Shown one piece after another: positions 19,501 to 30,563 of a stretch of 64,000 bases of DNA. Under the pieces are notes generated by a model. It ran no database searches and was not told the origin of the DNA. It was given only the letters and a program-made list of their open reading frames with translations. Position numbers and translations under genes: made by a program. The first letter of the stretch is position 1, and each line of letters opens with the position of its first letter. Origin of the DNA: Patella vulgata (lineage: Eukaryota > Mollusca > Gastropoda > Patellidae); contig NC_065882.2 in the NCBI RefSeq assembly GCF_932274485.2, positions 10,833,390 to 10,897,389 on the forward strand, in the 5' to 3' direction.

Positions 19501-22500
19501 CTATTTCTTTTTAGGTGACGCATTTTTTTTCTTTGATTTTGCTTGAGCTTCCTTGAAACTTCTGAACAAGTTTTCTTTTTTCGATAATTGTCTTTCGTAT
19601 CGAGAGAGGTGATTTGAGTCCTCTTCTGAATCACTATCGCTGCTTTCATCACTGCTGTCATTTTTATTGTCACATGCAGCTTTCTTGTTTGCGTCGCTGT
19701 CATTTTTCTTATTACGACTTTTGTTTTCATTGCTCTCATCATTAACGTCACTTTCCTCGTCACTTTTTAAAACATTTTTATTTTTGGATGAATTTAAACG
19801 TTTGTAAATCTGTGAATCCTCTTCATCACTATTTGAATCTTGATCACATGGTATTACATCATCTATCTCGCATTCATCAATAGCCAATGGCTTACCTGTA
19901 TTTGATATCGTCTCATTATCTCCCTTTGAATTTTCGGTATGTTTCGTTCGGGAAGATGATAAAGAGCTATCTTCGTTACCATCTGTTGGTTCACTGGCTT
20001 CCCGATTTATTTTTGATTCATCTTCCGAAGATGATGATTCGTATTTCAATCGCCTTCGTCTATTCTGAATTTTACTTCCTTTGTTTTTCCGTTTCTTTTT
20101 GGCAGATCTCTGAAAAAAATTGAAATGATAATTAAAATTTTTTAAATTTAAAGCTACTGATCATTATTTGAAGTTTTATGAATCTCTTATAAACTATGTG
20201 ATATGTGTAGTTGGATCTCTAAAAGCTACATGAATCCCTTATAAACTATGTGATATGTGTAGTTGGTTTTCTAAAAGCTACATGATTCCCTTGTAAACTA
20301 TGTGATATGTGTAGTTGGTTCTCTAAAAGCTACATGAATCCCTTGTAAACTATGTGATACGTGTAGTTGGTTCTCTAAAAGCTACATGAATCTCTTGTAA
20401 ACTATGTGATATGTGTAGTTGGATCTCTAAAAGTTACATGAATCCCTTATAAACTATGTGATACGTGTAGTTGGTTCTCTAAAAGCTACATGAATCCCTT
20501 GTAAACTATGTGATACATGTAGTTGGTTCTCTAAAAGCTACATGAATCCCTTATAAACTATGTGATACTTGTAGTTGGTTCTGTAAAAGCTACAGAAATC
20601 AAAGCATAATTTGTTTAAATTTGAAATCTATATACACTGTAGTGGCGAAACGTCCACTAGCCAAAACATGCGTCCGCCATATTGGTAATACTCTTCCCAG
20701 ATTTCTCTCATAAAGCTATGATTGGTTTCATTTTTTTCTAAACTCTTCTAGATTAACTGACAATACGCATCTCGAGAACTAACATTATCAAATTGCTTAT
20801 TTGCACGGTCTCTGAACTTCCACCATAATGACTATGTCCTTTAAAACAGATAATCATGTGGGTAGAACTATTTGGAAAACTGGACTAGGTTATGGAGCTG
20901 TATGCACCAAGCCTGAAAAGAAGGCATCCTAGCAAAACTCACCTGCTCTTCCTCAAGGCCAGAATCCGATGATGTTGTGGTATCCAATTCATCATCAATA
21001 AAATCATCGTTAAATATATCAATTGATTCAGCATTGTATCGATTGTGTCTGTAAAATAAGAAATCATACCAGGTAGAAATTATCACATCTTCATATTCCA
21101 TGTAAGTCGACCAGGGAGTGGCAGTGGTTAGACTCGCAAATTGTAGAAACCAGGCATTGGTAGAGAATAATCTTTGGTTTTCTTCAAGACTTGTTCCTAT
21201 TTTTCAGAGATGGAGCATGTAGGGCTGACAAGGAAAATGTGTCTAATAAGTCAGATGGTGCAAGAAAGCGGTCATGTGTACAAATTGTAGTGCATTTAAA
21301 CACTAAAAGATCCATTTGCAGTTAGAGTTTGAAGAGTAGACATAGATGCAGTTGCTTGAACAAAATTCTTCCCCTTACATTGCACAAATATCATATTATG
21401 TTAGTCTCCAGATCCCTGAAGTATTGTGTTGACAGACTTTAAACACTAATTCTTTCCCTTATTTTGTCATCCAGTATCACACATGACAAGTGAAAGATAC
21501 AATATAATATTAACAATAAATTGTAGTGTTATACACAAGAGGGACCACAGTGGATTGGTGGATTTAGTGGTGGATTACTAACCAGGAGTCCCCAGTGTTG
21601 GTCAAAACATTTTCTTCGGATCTCCCAGTCTGGTTTCCCGATAAAAGTGGTGCAGGATGAAGGGCCTATAGCTAGCAAGTGGTGCAGAATGGAAGGTCTA
21701 GCTACCAAATGGTGCAGGGTGGAGGGCCTAGTTAGAAAGGACAAGTGGCTAGTCGTTTGGATGCGAAAATGACTGAGGTCCACCTGTGTACCCATTGATG
21801 TATACATATAACTAAAATAACACTTGACATAGGGATTCTCTATTGAATAATAGACAGAACTACTGCTGTCTGGGCAAAATTTCCCTTATTATAGCACACT
21901 GCATGGCATAGACCATATACCTAACTTCATTAACAGGAATATTGATGTTAAAACCCTATTTTATTATAACCACAAAACACTTACACACGCAGCATGTCAT
22001 TGACCCTTTTGTTAGGTGAGATATTTGCTAAACGTTTTTCTGAAGATGAAGGAATTTTATTCCATATACTGTCTCTTGTTGGTTTTACATATGTTTTACT
22101 TTTACGTTCCTGAATTCGACTTGAACTTCTGCCACTCATCACCTCAGATTTAATGTGTGTAACCTTCAAATAAAACAAACATAATAATAATCTATGATAT
22201 GCAGATGAGAAAGAGAGAGATGCTTCAACTCCACTCAGGACAAACTAAGCCATTTCAGGACTAAAATATGATCCAGTTTTCATTCAGTTATTTGCGTAGT
22301 GGTCTTTAGCGATGGGAGGAAACCAGAGAACCTGACAGATGACCCTACGTTCTCCTTGTAATGTAAGCAGGGGAGGAATCTAAACCATGGCACTCAATGA
22401 CATTACCCTATTATCTAAGCGCACAAGTTGAAGAATTTGATCACCACTGACACTGAAGAAATTACTGTCAGTGTCATGTCAAGGAAGAATGAATATCAAT

Positions 22501-22841
22501 TCAGTGTCATTAAGAAGGAAGAATGAATGTCTGATATTGACATTGAGTTGACAATGACAGATGATAACTTCTGATTGTTTCCATAATAAAATATATTTTA
22601 ACAATGCATGCACTGCACAGTGCAAACTCAACTGACACATTATTATTATCATGATTATTCAATATATAATATTTATATTAGGCCTATTGTCATTTATTTA
22701 TTCAATCAAAAAATGCTTCCGTCTAGCGATTAAAATACAATAGGTCACCTCATCACCGGAAGCTTTTGGGGCTGATACACCATTGCCATCACTCGACTCA
22801 TCTGACGACTCTATTCTTCTTTTCTTTGCAGATGACTTCAT
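19501..22841 (-). CDS. Ser/Asp/Glu/Lys-rich protein of unknown function, four exons
   Basis: Minus-strand exons 22749-22841, 21985-22163, 20943-21048 and 19501-20109 join in frame (phases 0, 2, 0; all GT-AG) into 328 aa. It begins MKSSAKKRRIESSDESSDG. The middle holds RVNDMLRVHNRYNAESIDIF then NDDFIDDELD, followed by the basic block RSAKKKRKNKGSKIQNRRRR, a probable nuclear localisation signal. The last exon is highly acidic and serine-rich and ends LSRYERQLSKKENLFRSFKE..KKK. No catalytic domain is visible. Composition suggests a disordered nuclear or chromatin-associated protein. It recalls the N-terminal parts of CCDC82-type proteins only loosely, and I do not name it. AATAAA lies at 19339-19344 (minus strand), about 160 bp past the stop. 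Confidence 0.75.
20170..20600. repeat. 52 bp minisatellite in the last intron
   Basis: About eight units of the form gtagttggttctctaaaagc plus tacatgaatcccttgtaaac and tatgtgatacgt. The marker aaaagcta falls at 20221 and 20273. It begins about 60 bp upstream of the acceptor of the final exon of the 19.5 kb gene. Confidence 0.92.
21115..21395 (+). mobile_element. Ancient SINE family 1-like remnant
   Basis: Weak but ordered matches to SINE 1: ggcagtggttagactcg, agggctgacaaggaaa, agtcagatggtgcaag, taaaagatccatttgcagtt. The tail is not preserved. In intron 2 of the 19.5 kb gene. Confidence 0.5.
21542..21965 (+). mobile_element. Ancient SINE family 1 with internal triplication
   Basis: Head accacagtggattggtgg, middle ctgtctgggcaaaatttccc and cacactgcatggcatag, tail-like gttaaaaccctatttt. 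The gtggtgcag.atg.agggcc segment is repeated three times (about 21648-21730), an internal expansion not seen in other copies. Confidence 0.65.
22205..22440 (-). mobile_element. SINE family 2, decayed
   Basis: agaaagagagagatgcttc, ctcaggacaaactaagcc, gcgatgggaggaaaccagag and actcaatgacatta are in the order of a minus-orientation family 2 copy. In intron 1 of the 19.5 kb gene. Confidence 0.7.
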
Positions 22842-23760
22842 TTTAATCTTTATTATAAGAAGAAATAAATGTAGACTTCTTGTTTATTAATTCTTGTTTG
22901 TTGATGCCGCCATTACATTAAAGGGGTATAACTCTATTCTATCTGTAGATGTAGACCACAGATATATTTGCGGGTCGAGAAAGGTAGTCTGCTCGATAAA
23001 TCAAAATTGATTATTATTCCAAGGAATTCTTTATAAAATACTACATTCCCTATATTATAATTTAACCACGCATGACAAAAGAATAAAATCACGTCGAAGG
23101 TTTTGAAACTATAAGCCTACTAGTTTTTCTATTTTTTGGGACCAGCTATATGGCGGTATATATATTAGATTAAAAATTCTAAATTATTATTGTTCGATTT
23201 ATATAGCGCTTCATTACACGTGAAGTGTTTCTAAGCGCATATCACAAACATATACTTCAAACACACAGAAACAATCAAAATCAGGAGAACATAATTAAAC
23301 ATTTCCAAAAATTATATCTTGGAACATCAGAAATATAAATTTCATCGCGATCCACATGAACAGATTACCCCGGTCTCCTATAAAGACCATTTCATCCCCA
23401 CATTTTGTGGTTTCTAAACATTATATATCTTTGAACCATTTCAAGAAGATGTTTAACATTATAAAGTGACATTTTGTTATAGCAGTAATAGAATATAGAT
23501 CAACAATATATAAATATTAATTGACTCAACTGTATGTTTTGCAGACGCATCTGTCACCAACAGACAGCGTAAAAAATATCATCTAGATTCAAATCCAGTT
23601 GTCGACCTGTCAAATATATTAGACGCAGTTGTCAACTCTTGTTGACATAATCGTCATAATCCATATTTAATCAATACCTTGTTGGCCACAATGTTCCCGA
23701 AGCAACGACCGTGGGTTTTACAGCATGTAGATAAGACGTACCAGGGGCGTACATAACGAT
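22842..23760. other. Upstream region of the 19.5 kb gene, little recognised
   Basis: Just upstream of the start codon is AT-rich sequence with no obvious TATA box. At 23191-23250, tttatatagcgcttcatta and cgtgaagtgtttctaagcgc form an imperfect palindrome of a type common as short repeats in marine invertebrates. Nothing else recognised. Confidence 0.35.
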
Positions 23761-25330
23761 TTTGTTTGGGGGGGGGGGGTGTTTAGCCAAAATGCGACCG
23801 ACTGATGCCCATACCCCTACGAGTGACGCAGTCAGGAGCCGAGCACCACAGGTGCGAGTTTTGAGGGGTCATGTGCAGTAGCGGATCTAGATAGGGGTGA
23901 GGGGGTCCAAATCTAGGGCGCCACCCCAGCCACAATTCCACCCCACAATGAATGTCAACAAAATACTGGCTATAACATTAAGCGTCCCGGTAGAACATAG
24001 GTGGAATTGTATAATTATATAGTTGTTTGCCGATCATTGTCTCGCTGGAAAGCAGTTTTATTTAAGTTGACATAAAGTTTATGTCATATATGATTGTGCC
24101 TATAACACTGAGCAACCTGAGAAAATTTTGAAAAATTGAGTCAATATCTTGGCGTTTGAGGTCATTGCTTGGAGAAATTCTTGTGGACGAGAGGACCAGA
24201 AATGTGAGTCAATTAGACAAAATCTCGAGATCTGCCCCTGTCAATTCCGCCTGTTTTGCAAGAGTTGACAGAACTTTTGTATAGTCTGACGCCCCACGAC
24301 CCACACACCAGTGCCAGTGGTACTACTAACATAACTAGTCAGTTCAGTATAACGTGAATATGATAGTGCTGAGACAGTATAAGACAACAGAGGAGTAGAA
24401 GAATGACGTTATAATGGAATCGAGCGCCGCAGGCGCGAAAAAATTTCAAATGTGTAACCGAGCTTTTAATTTTTGGGATTGGGCCTGACAATTTTAATGG
24501 ATCCAAATTCTCGTTAACGAGAGGATAAGAAATGGGACAGAATCTTGAGGCCTATCTGTCAATGTCGCCTGTTTTGTGAGAGTAGAACTAACAATTCTAC
24601 AGTCTTTTGACCCATGACTCACTCACTAGTGGTACTACTAACTGGGCGATTCACTGTAACTGTGAATATGATAGTGATGAGATAGTATAAGACAGAGAAG
24701 GAGTTGAAGAATGATGGCATAATGGAATTGAGCGCCGATATGTAACTGAGCTTTTAATTTTTGAGGACTGGGCCTGAGGGCACTTTACCTTAATGGGGCG
24801 CTTACTTGGTCTCTGAAATGCCCTGGACTTTGGGGAAAGATTTTGCAGAATTCTGATGGTCAGAAAACACCCCATTAATTCATTTAGTCTGAGACCGAGT
24901 GCGGTGAGCACTTTTTTTTAGACCGACTATTTCTTTGCCATGGGGTGAAAAACATTTTTTTCAAACATGATAAGTTGACAAGGTTATTTTATACTAAAGT
25001 TTTGCGTGAGTAGAGTGACGTATGCAGTGAGCACTTATTTTGATTCCGACTGCTCATATATCTTACGACCGACTGCACTGATTTTGCGACCGACTAGTAT
25101 TTGGGATCTATTCTGGCATTATTTGTTTAATTCATTAAGACGGCGATGCATAATTTTGAGACCGACTGCAGTGACTGCACTTATTTTGAGACCGACTATT
25201 TTTCTACCTGGGGGAAATTTTGTTCTTAGACCTACATACTCACAACAGAATAAGAGTTAAACACATCATTTTTTCAAACATGATAAGTTGACAAGGTTAT
25301 TTTATACTAAAGTTTTGCGTCACTTTGAAC
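23761..25330. repeat. Unclassified repeat block with internal direct duplications
   Basis: A G-run at 23768 opens the block. A ~307 bp unit is duplicated: gtgaatatgatagtg falls near 24354 and 24661, preceded in both by agtggtactactaac and followed by gcgccg. The stretch ttcaaacatgataagttgac is repeated at about 24960 and 25272 with the next 40 bases. Between them gaccgact recurs many times (25000-25200), giving a repetitive false frame. No transposase or RT frame seen. Confidence 0.6.
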
Positions 25331-25654
25331 AGTGATTTAAGGTATCAAAAACGGTGAAAGTATTGTTGGTCTCCAAACAGTATTGTTTACATTGTATCCG
25401 TATTGGTAGCCACCTTTGTCACGCAATTAGTTTTACTGCAATATTCTATGCACTGGTTAATTGGGCATAATAAAATCGCGAGTCATGCCGTAACGTTATG
25501 TAAACATATTTGGTCCAATTTGGTCCATTTAGCTATTGATTGTTAATCGGACTAATCATAATTTGGAACAGAAATTTGCTTCCATTACAGCAATGTTAAG
25601 TTGGATTAGCTCTAATCAAACGAAACACTGCGAGGAGTATGTGCCCGGGTAGTG

Positions 25655-25855
25655 CTAAATGATAAGGCCAGCTCAGTTTTTCGTCATAGGCCACGAGATG
25701 TAAACAGGGCTAGCGCTAATACTAACCCTAACCCTGGACCTAGCCCCCAATGCTTACCGTAACCCAAACCTACAACCCCACCAACAATCACGTGTCCTCA
25801 CCTTATTTACATCTCAGCGACCTTGACAAAAATTGAGCTGGCCTTAACAAATAGA
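25655..25855. mobile_element. Small MITE with ~40 bp inverted ends
   Basis: taaggccagctcagtttttc at the left and its inverted form aaaaattgagctggcctta at the right. agatgtaaa/tttacatct extends the arms. About 200 bp, with cctaaccct-type centre. Superfamily not determined. Confidence 0.65.
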
Positions 25856-26148
25856 TTTAGCCCAATGTGCCCCCTAGTTGTGGTATAAAAATACACAACG
25901 CGAAATGATATTGAAGTGATATTAAAGTCCTTAGTGAAATCCATACTAAATAAAACCGGTGTCGTATATTTAGTCGCGGTTGTCATTCAGTTTTGTTTTT
26001 AATTATGAAAATATTATGCCTCTGGCAAGTTAATCTTGTTTTAATCATCTTTTATTAGGCGGCAACTGATTGTTTTTTACAGCGATTGTTAACCGATTAT
26101 AAATTGACATAGAATGCCGTTTAGATCAGCAAGTTGTGACAATATAAG

Positions 26149-26272
26149 GATATAACACAACACAGTTCTATGGATAACAAGCTTGGTAACGACCAGTGAA
26201 ATCTTGTTGAAACGTCGTGTGTATATAATATGGTGATTGTCATCCATAGAACTGTGTTGTGTTATATTATGT
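26149..26272. repeat. Perfect-arm hairpin, ~25 bp arms
   Basis: tataacacaacacagttcta at 26151 pairs with tagaactgtgttgtgttata at about 26248. The loop of about 70 bases includes aaatcttgttgaaacgtcgt. Could be a small foldback element or the edge of a larger one. Confidence 0.6.
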
Positions 26273-26734
26273 TCAATCGCTAATTTCCATTCAAAGATAA
26301 TATAAGGATAACTCGTTTTTTCCATTTTTTGCGTTACTTCCCGTTTCTTTAAATCTACCATAGCAATGATCTCTTATTAAAATTGTATTTGGAATCTGTT
26401 TAACCAGTTCTGTCACATATGTGAAAATAGCTGACACCAAGATTGTCTTTTAAATGATGTGTTAATTCAACTCTTTACTTTACAAACACATATGATATAA
26501 TAATTTTTTATATATTTTCTCACCCAAATATTTGAAAGAATATTCCTATTAGATTCATCTTTCGCAACAGTGTAGTTTGCATAGTGATTCCTATAGCATC
26601 GGGACTATAAATAGATATAAATACATTTTCTGTAGGCTATTTTAAAAGGTCTTCTCATCCCATAATTAACAAATCAATGAATAAAAAAAAACCACATTTT
26701 CTGCGGGTTATTAATTTTCATTCCATAATTTGAT

Positions 26735-27265
26735 CCTTGAGACGTAACCTTGCCATGAAGACTTCTTTGCTTGACGTGTGGTTCTACGGACCTTCACCCG
26801 GACCTTTTGTTATGCCGCAATATTCCCAGTGAAAGGGTGGTTCTTAAGACGTCTCAAAATATGACAGCGCTCTTTTAGAGTGGATTTGCAATCGTCATTA
26901 TACCATGGTTTATGGAAAGGTTTTGGTTCAGTCCTGGGTTTTGGAATCTCCTGCTTAAGACCATGGGCTCATCAGTATCTTCCAACTCTTTTGCATCAAA
27001 AGAGAAGAGACACAAAGATTCAAACAGAGTCCAATCAGCCTTATGCAACTTCTACCTCGGAGAGGGACTATTATTATCAATCAAGATAGGAAAGTGGCTA
27101 CTTCCACATAGATCTTCATTTACTCTCCATGTAAAATCCTCAAACAGGACTGGAGAGCAAATGGTGAGATTCGGTGAAGAGAAAGAAGCTGCTAATGGAG
27201 TCCGCTATTTGTTTTCCTCTGTTATTATCATCTGAACTATCCCAGAATGAATGGTGACCATTATT

Positions 27266-27303
<38 letters not shown>

Positions 27304-27828
27304 CATTTCGGGACTAAGATATGGATTAATTTTATTTCAATAATTCGCTTGGAACGAAACCGGAGGACCTGGAGAAAACCCACGAGGTTGGACAGGCGAA
27401 CCTACTCCTGGTCACATACAACCGGGGAATCGAAACCACGCCAGTTGACTCAATGACAGACCTTTTGATAAAACGAGCACGCGCTAACCATTCTGCCGGA
27501 CAACTCCCCACCGTAATTATAAACGGAAGCGGAAGTTGTGTAACAAGGACATCAAGATCTCTGGCGGGAGACATACAGAGCTGAGTGTTATAGGAATATG
27601 TAGAGTCACTCTAACTGCAACTGCCTGTATAGTTGAGTTGAGTATTGATGGTAACTACCAAAATCTCGAAAAGACAAAATGTCAGAATTCCCAAAGAAAG
27701 TTTCCTGTACAGAAATAGCAATAGGATTGTAAGGTTTGTATGTTTGAATTAAAAGTTGAATTTCATTAAAATTTGGTTTCAAACAACAATTCCATTGAAT
27801 AAATGAATTGACCATTGTCACGGATAGT
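26735..27828 (-). mobile_element. LINE copy C, endonuclease region, decayed
   Basis: Aligns base by base with 48840-50190 minus part of the centre. Shared blocks include gagacgtaaccttgccatga, agagaagagacacaaagatt and tccatgtaaaatcct. It ends at the ORF2 start (accattgtcac). Reading frames are broken. A SINE 2 interrupts it at about 27264-27512. The ORF1 part of the same copy appears at 29210-29785, so the element at 27836-29005 sits inside this LINE. Confidence 0.8.
27264..27512 (-). mobile_element. SINE family 2 nested in LINE copy C
   Basis: A run of (AG)n, then ggtcatttcgggactaagat and the head gctaaccattctgcc. It lies exactly where the LINE endonuclease sequence is interrupted between gaccatt and cgtaattataaacgg. 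The B-box complement is ggaatcgaaacc. Confidence 0.85.
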
Positions 27829-27835
27829 TAATGTT

Positions 27836-29005
27836 TATACGCCCACATTTTCATGTGGACGTATATTGTCGTCGCCCCTGTCCGTCCGTCCGTCCGTCCA
27901 CAATTGTTTGTGAACAGTCTACAGGTCACAATTTTTATCCGATTTCAATGAAACTTGAAATATAGGTTTATCACCCTAAGATCTCGGGTCCTTTCGATAT
28001 TGGCAAGTATCGGACCGTAACTTCATAGATTATGGCCCCTGATTGTACGAAAAATCACGTTTTTAGCTTGTGAACACTGTAGAGGTCAAAATTTTTATCC
28101 GATTTGGTTTAAACTTGACATGTATGCTTATAACCCAAAGATCTCGGTTCCTTTCGATATTCGTGCATATCGGAACGTAACTTCCTGAATTATGGCCCCT
28201 GATTGTAAGAAAAATCGCGTTTTTAGCTTGTGGACCCTATAGAGGTCATAATTTTTATACGATTTAAAAAAAACCGTATTATTATATCACCGTTACACCC
28301 CAAGGTCGACTGAGTTCGAATTTTGTGAAAATCGGTCCAAAATTGACAGACAAAATGGCCGCCGTTCGTTCTCAAATTGCGTAAAAATATGTAATGGTAT
28401 ATCAAGGTTGTGGACCCTATAGAGGTCACAATTTTTATCCGATTTTGTTTAAACTTGAAATGTAAATTTATAACCCAAAGATCTCGGTTCCTGTCGATAT
28501 AAGTGCATATCGGAACTTAACTTCCTGAATTATGACCCCTGATTGTACGAAAAATCGCGTTTTTAGCTTGTGGACCCTATAGAGGTCATAATTTTTATCC
28601 GATTTAGGAAATTACAATTCGATATGCGCAAATATCGAAAGGAACCAAGATCGTTGAGTGACCTCTATAGGGTCCACAACCTTGATATACCATTACATAT
28701 TTTTACGCAATTTGAGAACGAGGGGCGGCCATTTTGTCTGTCAGTTTTGGGCCGATTTTCACGAAATTTGAACTCAGTCGTCCTTCGGGTGTAACGGTGA
28801 TATAATAATACTTTTTTTTTTAAATCGGATAAAAATTATGACCTCTATAGGGTTATAAACTTACATTTCAAGTTTCAACAAAATCGGATAAAAATTGTAA
28901 CCTCTGATATACCATATTTTTACGCTATTTGAGAACGAAGGGAGGCCATTTTGTCTGTCAGTTTTGGGTCGATTTTCACGAAATTCGAACTCAGTCGCCC
29001 TTAGG
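27836..29005. mobile_element. Foldback tandem-repeat element, family P, copy 1
   Basis: It starts atacgcccacattttcatgt, followed by a (cgtc)n tract. It then runs as tandem units marked gtggaccctatagaggtca plus atttttatccgattt. At about 28610 the array flips: the complement tgacctctatagggtccac appears at 28660. So the element is a palindromic array. It lies inside LINE copy C, between its ORF2 start and ORF1. Confidence 0.75.
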
Positions 29006-29209
29006 GTGGAATACGCCGATTTTACGGGTAATGAATTAGCCTGGTAATGAATACGCCTGATACCACTCTGACCATGTAAACTGTAATCAAGAGTGACAGC
29101 TTCAGGGGGAGGCGAGGAAGATGACTCCTTGCTGTTCGTCAGTTTGAGGCAAAGAATTAATAATCTGAACCGTGCTCTAACTCGATTGGGATGAGCCTGA
29201 TACCAGTGA

Positions 29210-29785
29210 TACCCCTTCAACATGATCTGGTGAAAATATTTTAGGCGGGTTAAATCTGAACAGAAATGGTTTTAGTAGATTTCACTTGTGGTGCAATAGG
29301 AAAACGTGTAGAAAGTTTTACTTGATTTTTATCATTTTCCGTTCAGACAGAACCTGTTGGGTTCGTTTCTCTTTTCCCCAAATAGGACATTCGCGAGAAT
29401 ACGCAATGTGCTTACCCTTGCAATTAACTAAAGATGAAATTCAAATTTTAGTGATACTTCAATTTTGATTGGCTAAGCACTAAAATCAATGTAATATTAT
29501 CCAATCAAATTACTAAAATTTGGATTTTATCTTGGTTAAAATGTCGTGAAACAGGCCCCAGTCTGGCGGGTAGGACTATCAAGGCCACAGCGAGCGCAGG
29601 TGTCTTTACCTCTCTCTGCAGACGGTTTTGCTGTGTACAAACGTTTGGCATTTATAACAGCGACGAGGGTTTGAAATATGCGAATCAACAGGTATGTTTA
29701 GATAACCTGCCTTGAGAGTCTTTGGTATCTCGGGACGACCCAATGTAAGGATATATATAGATGCTTGTACACTAATTCGGGTTTT
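29210..29785 (-). mobile_element. LINE copy C, ORF1 region, decayed
   Basis: Matches 50640-51100. Examples are cttgtggtgcaatagg, gcgcaggtgtctttacctct, cagacggttttgctgtg and ggtatctcgggacgac. The reading frame is broken. It covers the zinc-knuckle part of ORF1 and is interrupted at 29428-29560 by a small MITE. Confidence 0.78.
29428..29560. mobile_element. Small MITE inside LINE ORF1
   Basis: The LINE sequence breaks off after cccttgcaattaac and resumes at gcgagcgcaggtgtc. The insert has inverted ends: agatgaaattcaaattttag on one side, taaaatttggattttatctt on the other. Confidence 0.65.
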
Positions 29786-29789
29786 TTTT

Positions 29790-30450
29790 TACAATATTTT
29801 AAGTAGATATTTTTTTAACGTTTTTGGTGTCGAAATATCGCTAAATAAACTCTACTTTCGATCTAAAGGAGGGATTAGCTATACCTCTTTTTAGGATTAA
29901 CTTGGAGAATTTCCAAGAAAATCCATGGATACCAGACAAACCACGATCTATAGCCAAAACGTGTCCCGCAGGCTTCTTGGACTTGCATTTAGCATTGTTC
30001 ATGCCAAATTTAGTGTTAAATCGATATTGGCATAACTTAGAAATTTCGGATTTTGGGAAAGTTTAGATAATAGTTGGTAAATGAAATTGGTATTTTTTTT
30101 TTGGGTGATTAATATGTAGTTTATCCCCCCAAATAACCAAAAAAGTGTAATATCTTATGTACAAAACTTACAGCTTTAAATGTGCATTTTAGAGTACTCA
30201 ACACCCTTAAGATAAATATATTAGCCACAAAATATAAATTAAAAAGAAATACTTAAAAGCAAAACCCACTTCATTTCGATTCAATGGACCAAAAGCGAAG
30301 TGATGCCGATACTAAATAAAAATTTGCCTTCCTCATATTTGCCAAGATGCTAAGAATTGACCTTCCTCGTTTTGCCCGTGTAATAAGGGTATTCATCATA
30401 TTAACCTTCTATAAAGTCGTAAGGGGTTCTACCAGGTAATTGAACTTAAT
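29790..30450. other. Stretch without recognised feature
   Basis: AT-rich, no linked repeat and no credible reading frame. Confidence 0.4.
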
Positions 30451-30454
30451 TTGG

Positions 30455-30563
30455 CAAAGTGGGCAGGACGCTGGTTCGCTACCTCGGAGGTCGGGTGTTC
30501 GATCCCTGCATTGGCCGAGAAAGTTCATCGGTATTTTCCGACGTAGTTTCCCCTTGTCAGTGG
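30455..30563 (+). mobile_element. SINE family 1, head half only
   Basis: agtgggcaggacgctggttc, B box gttcgatccc and ttccccttgtcagtgg. It stops where the LINE 5' fragment begins at about 30564. Confidence 0.8.

Noticed and set aside
25006-25260. 84 aa frame with repeated LRPT motif
   Set aside because: Produced by short gaccgact repeats. No other coding evidence.
26149-26272. Penelope-type hammerhead ribozyme suggested by gttgaaacgtcg next to a hairpin
   Set aside because: The CTGATGA core is not found at the right spacing and no Penelope RT is nearby. Kept only as a hairpin.
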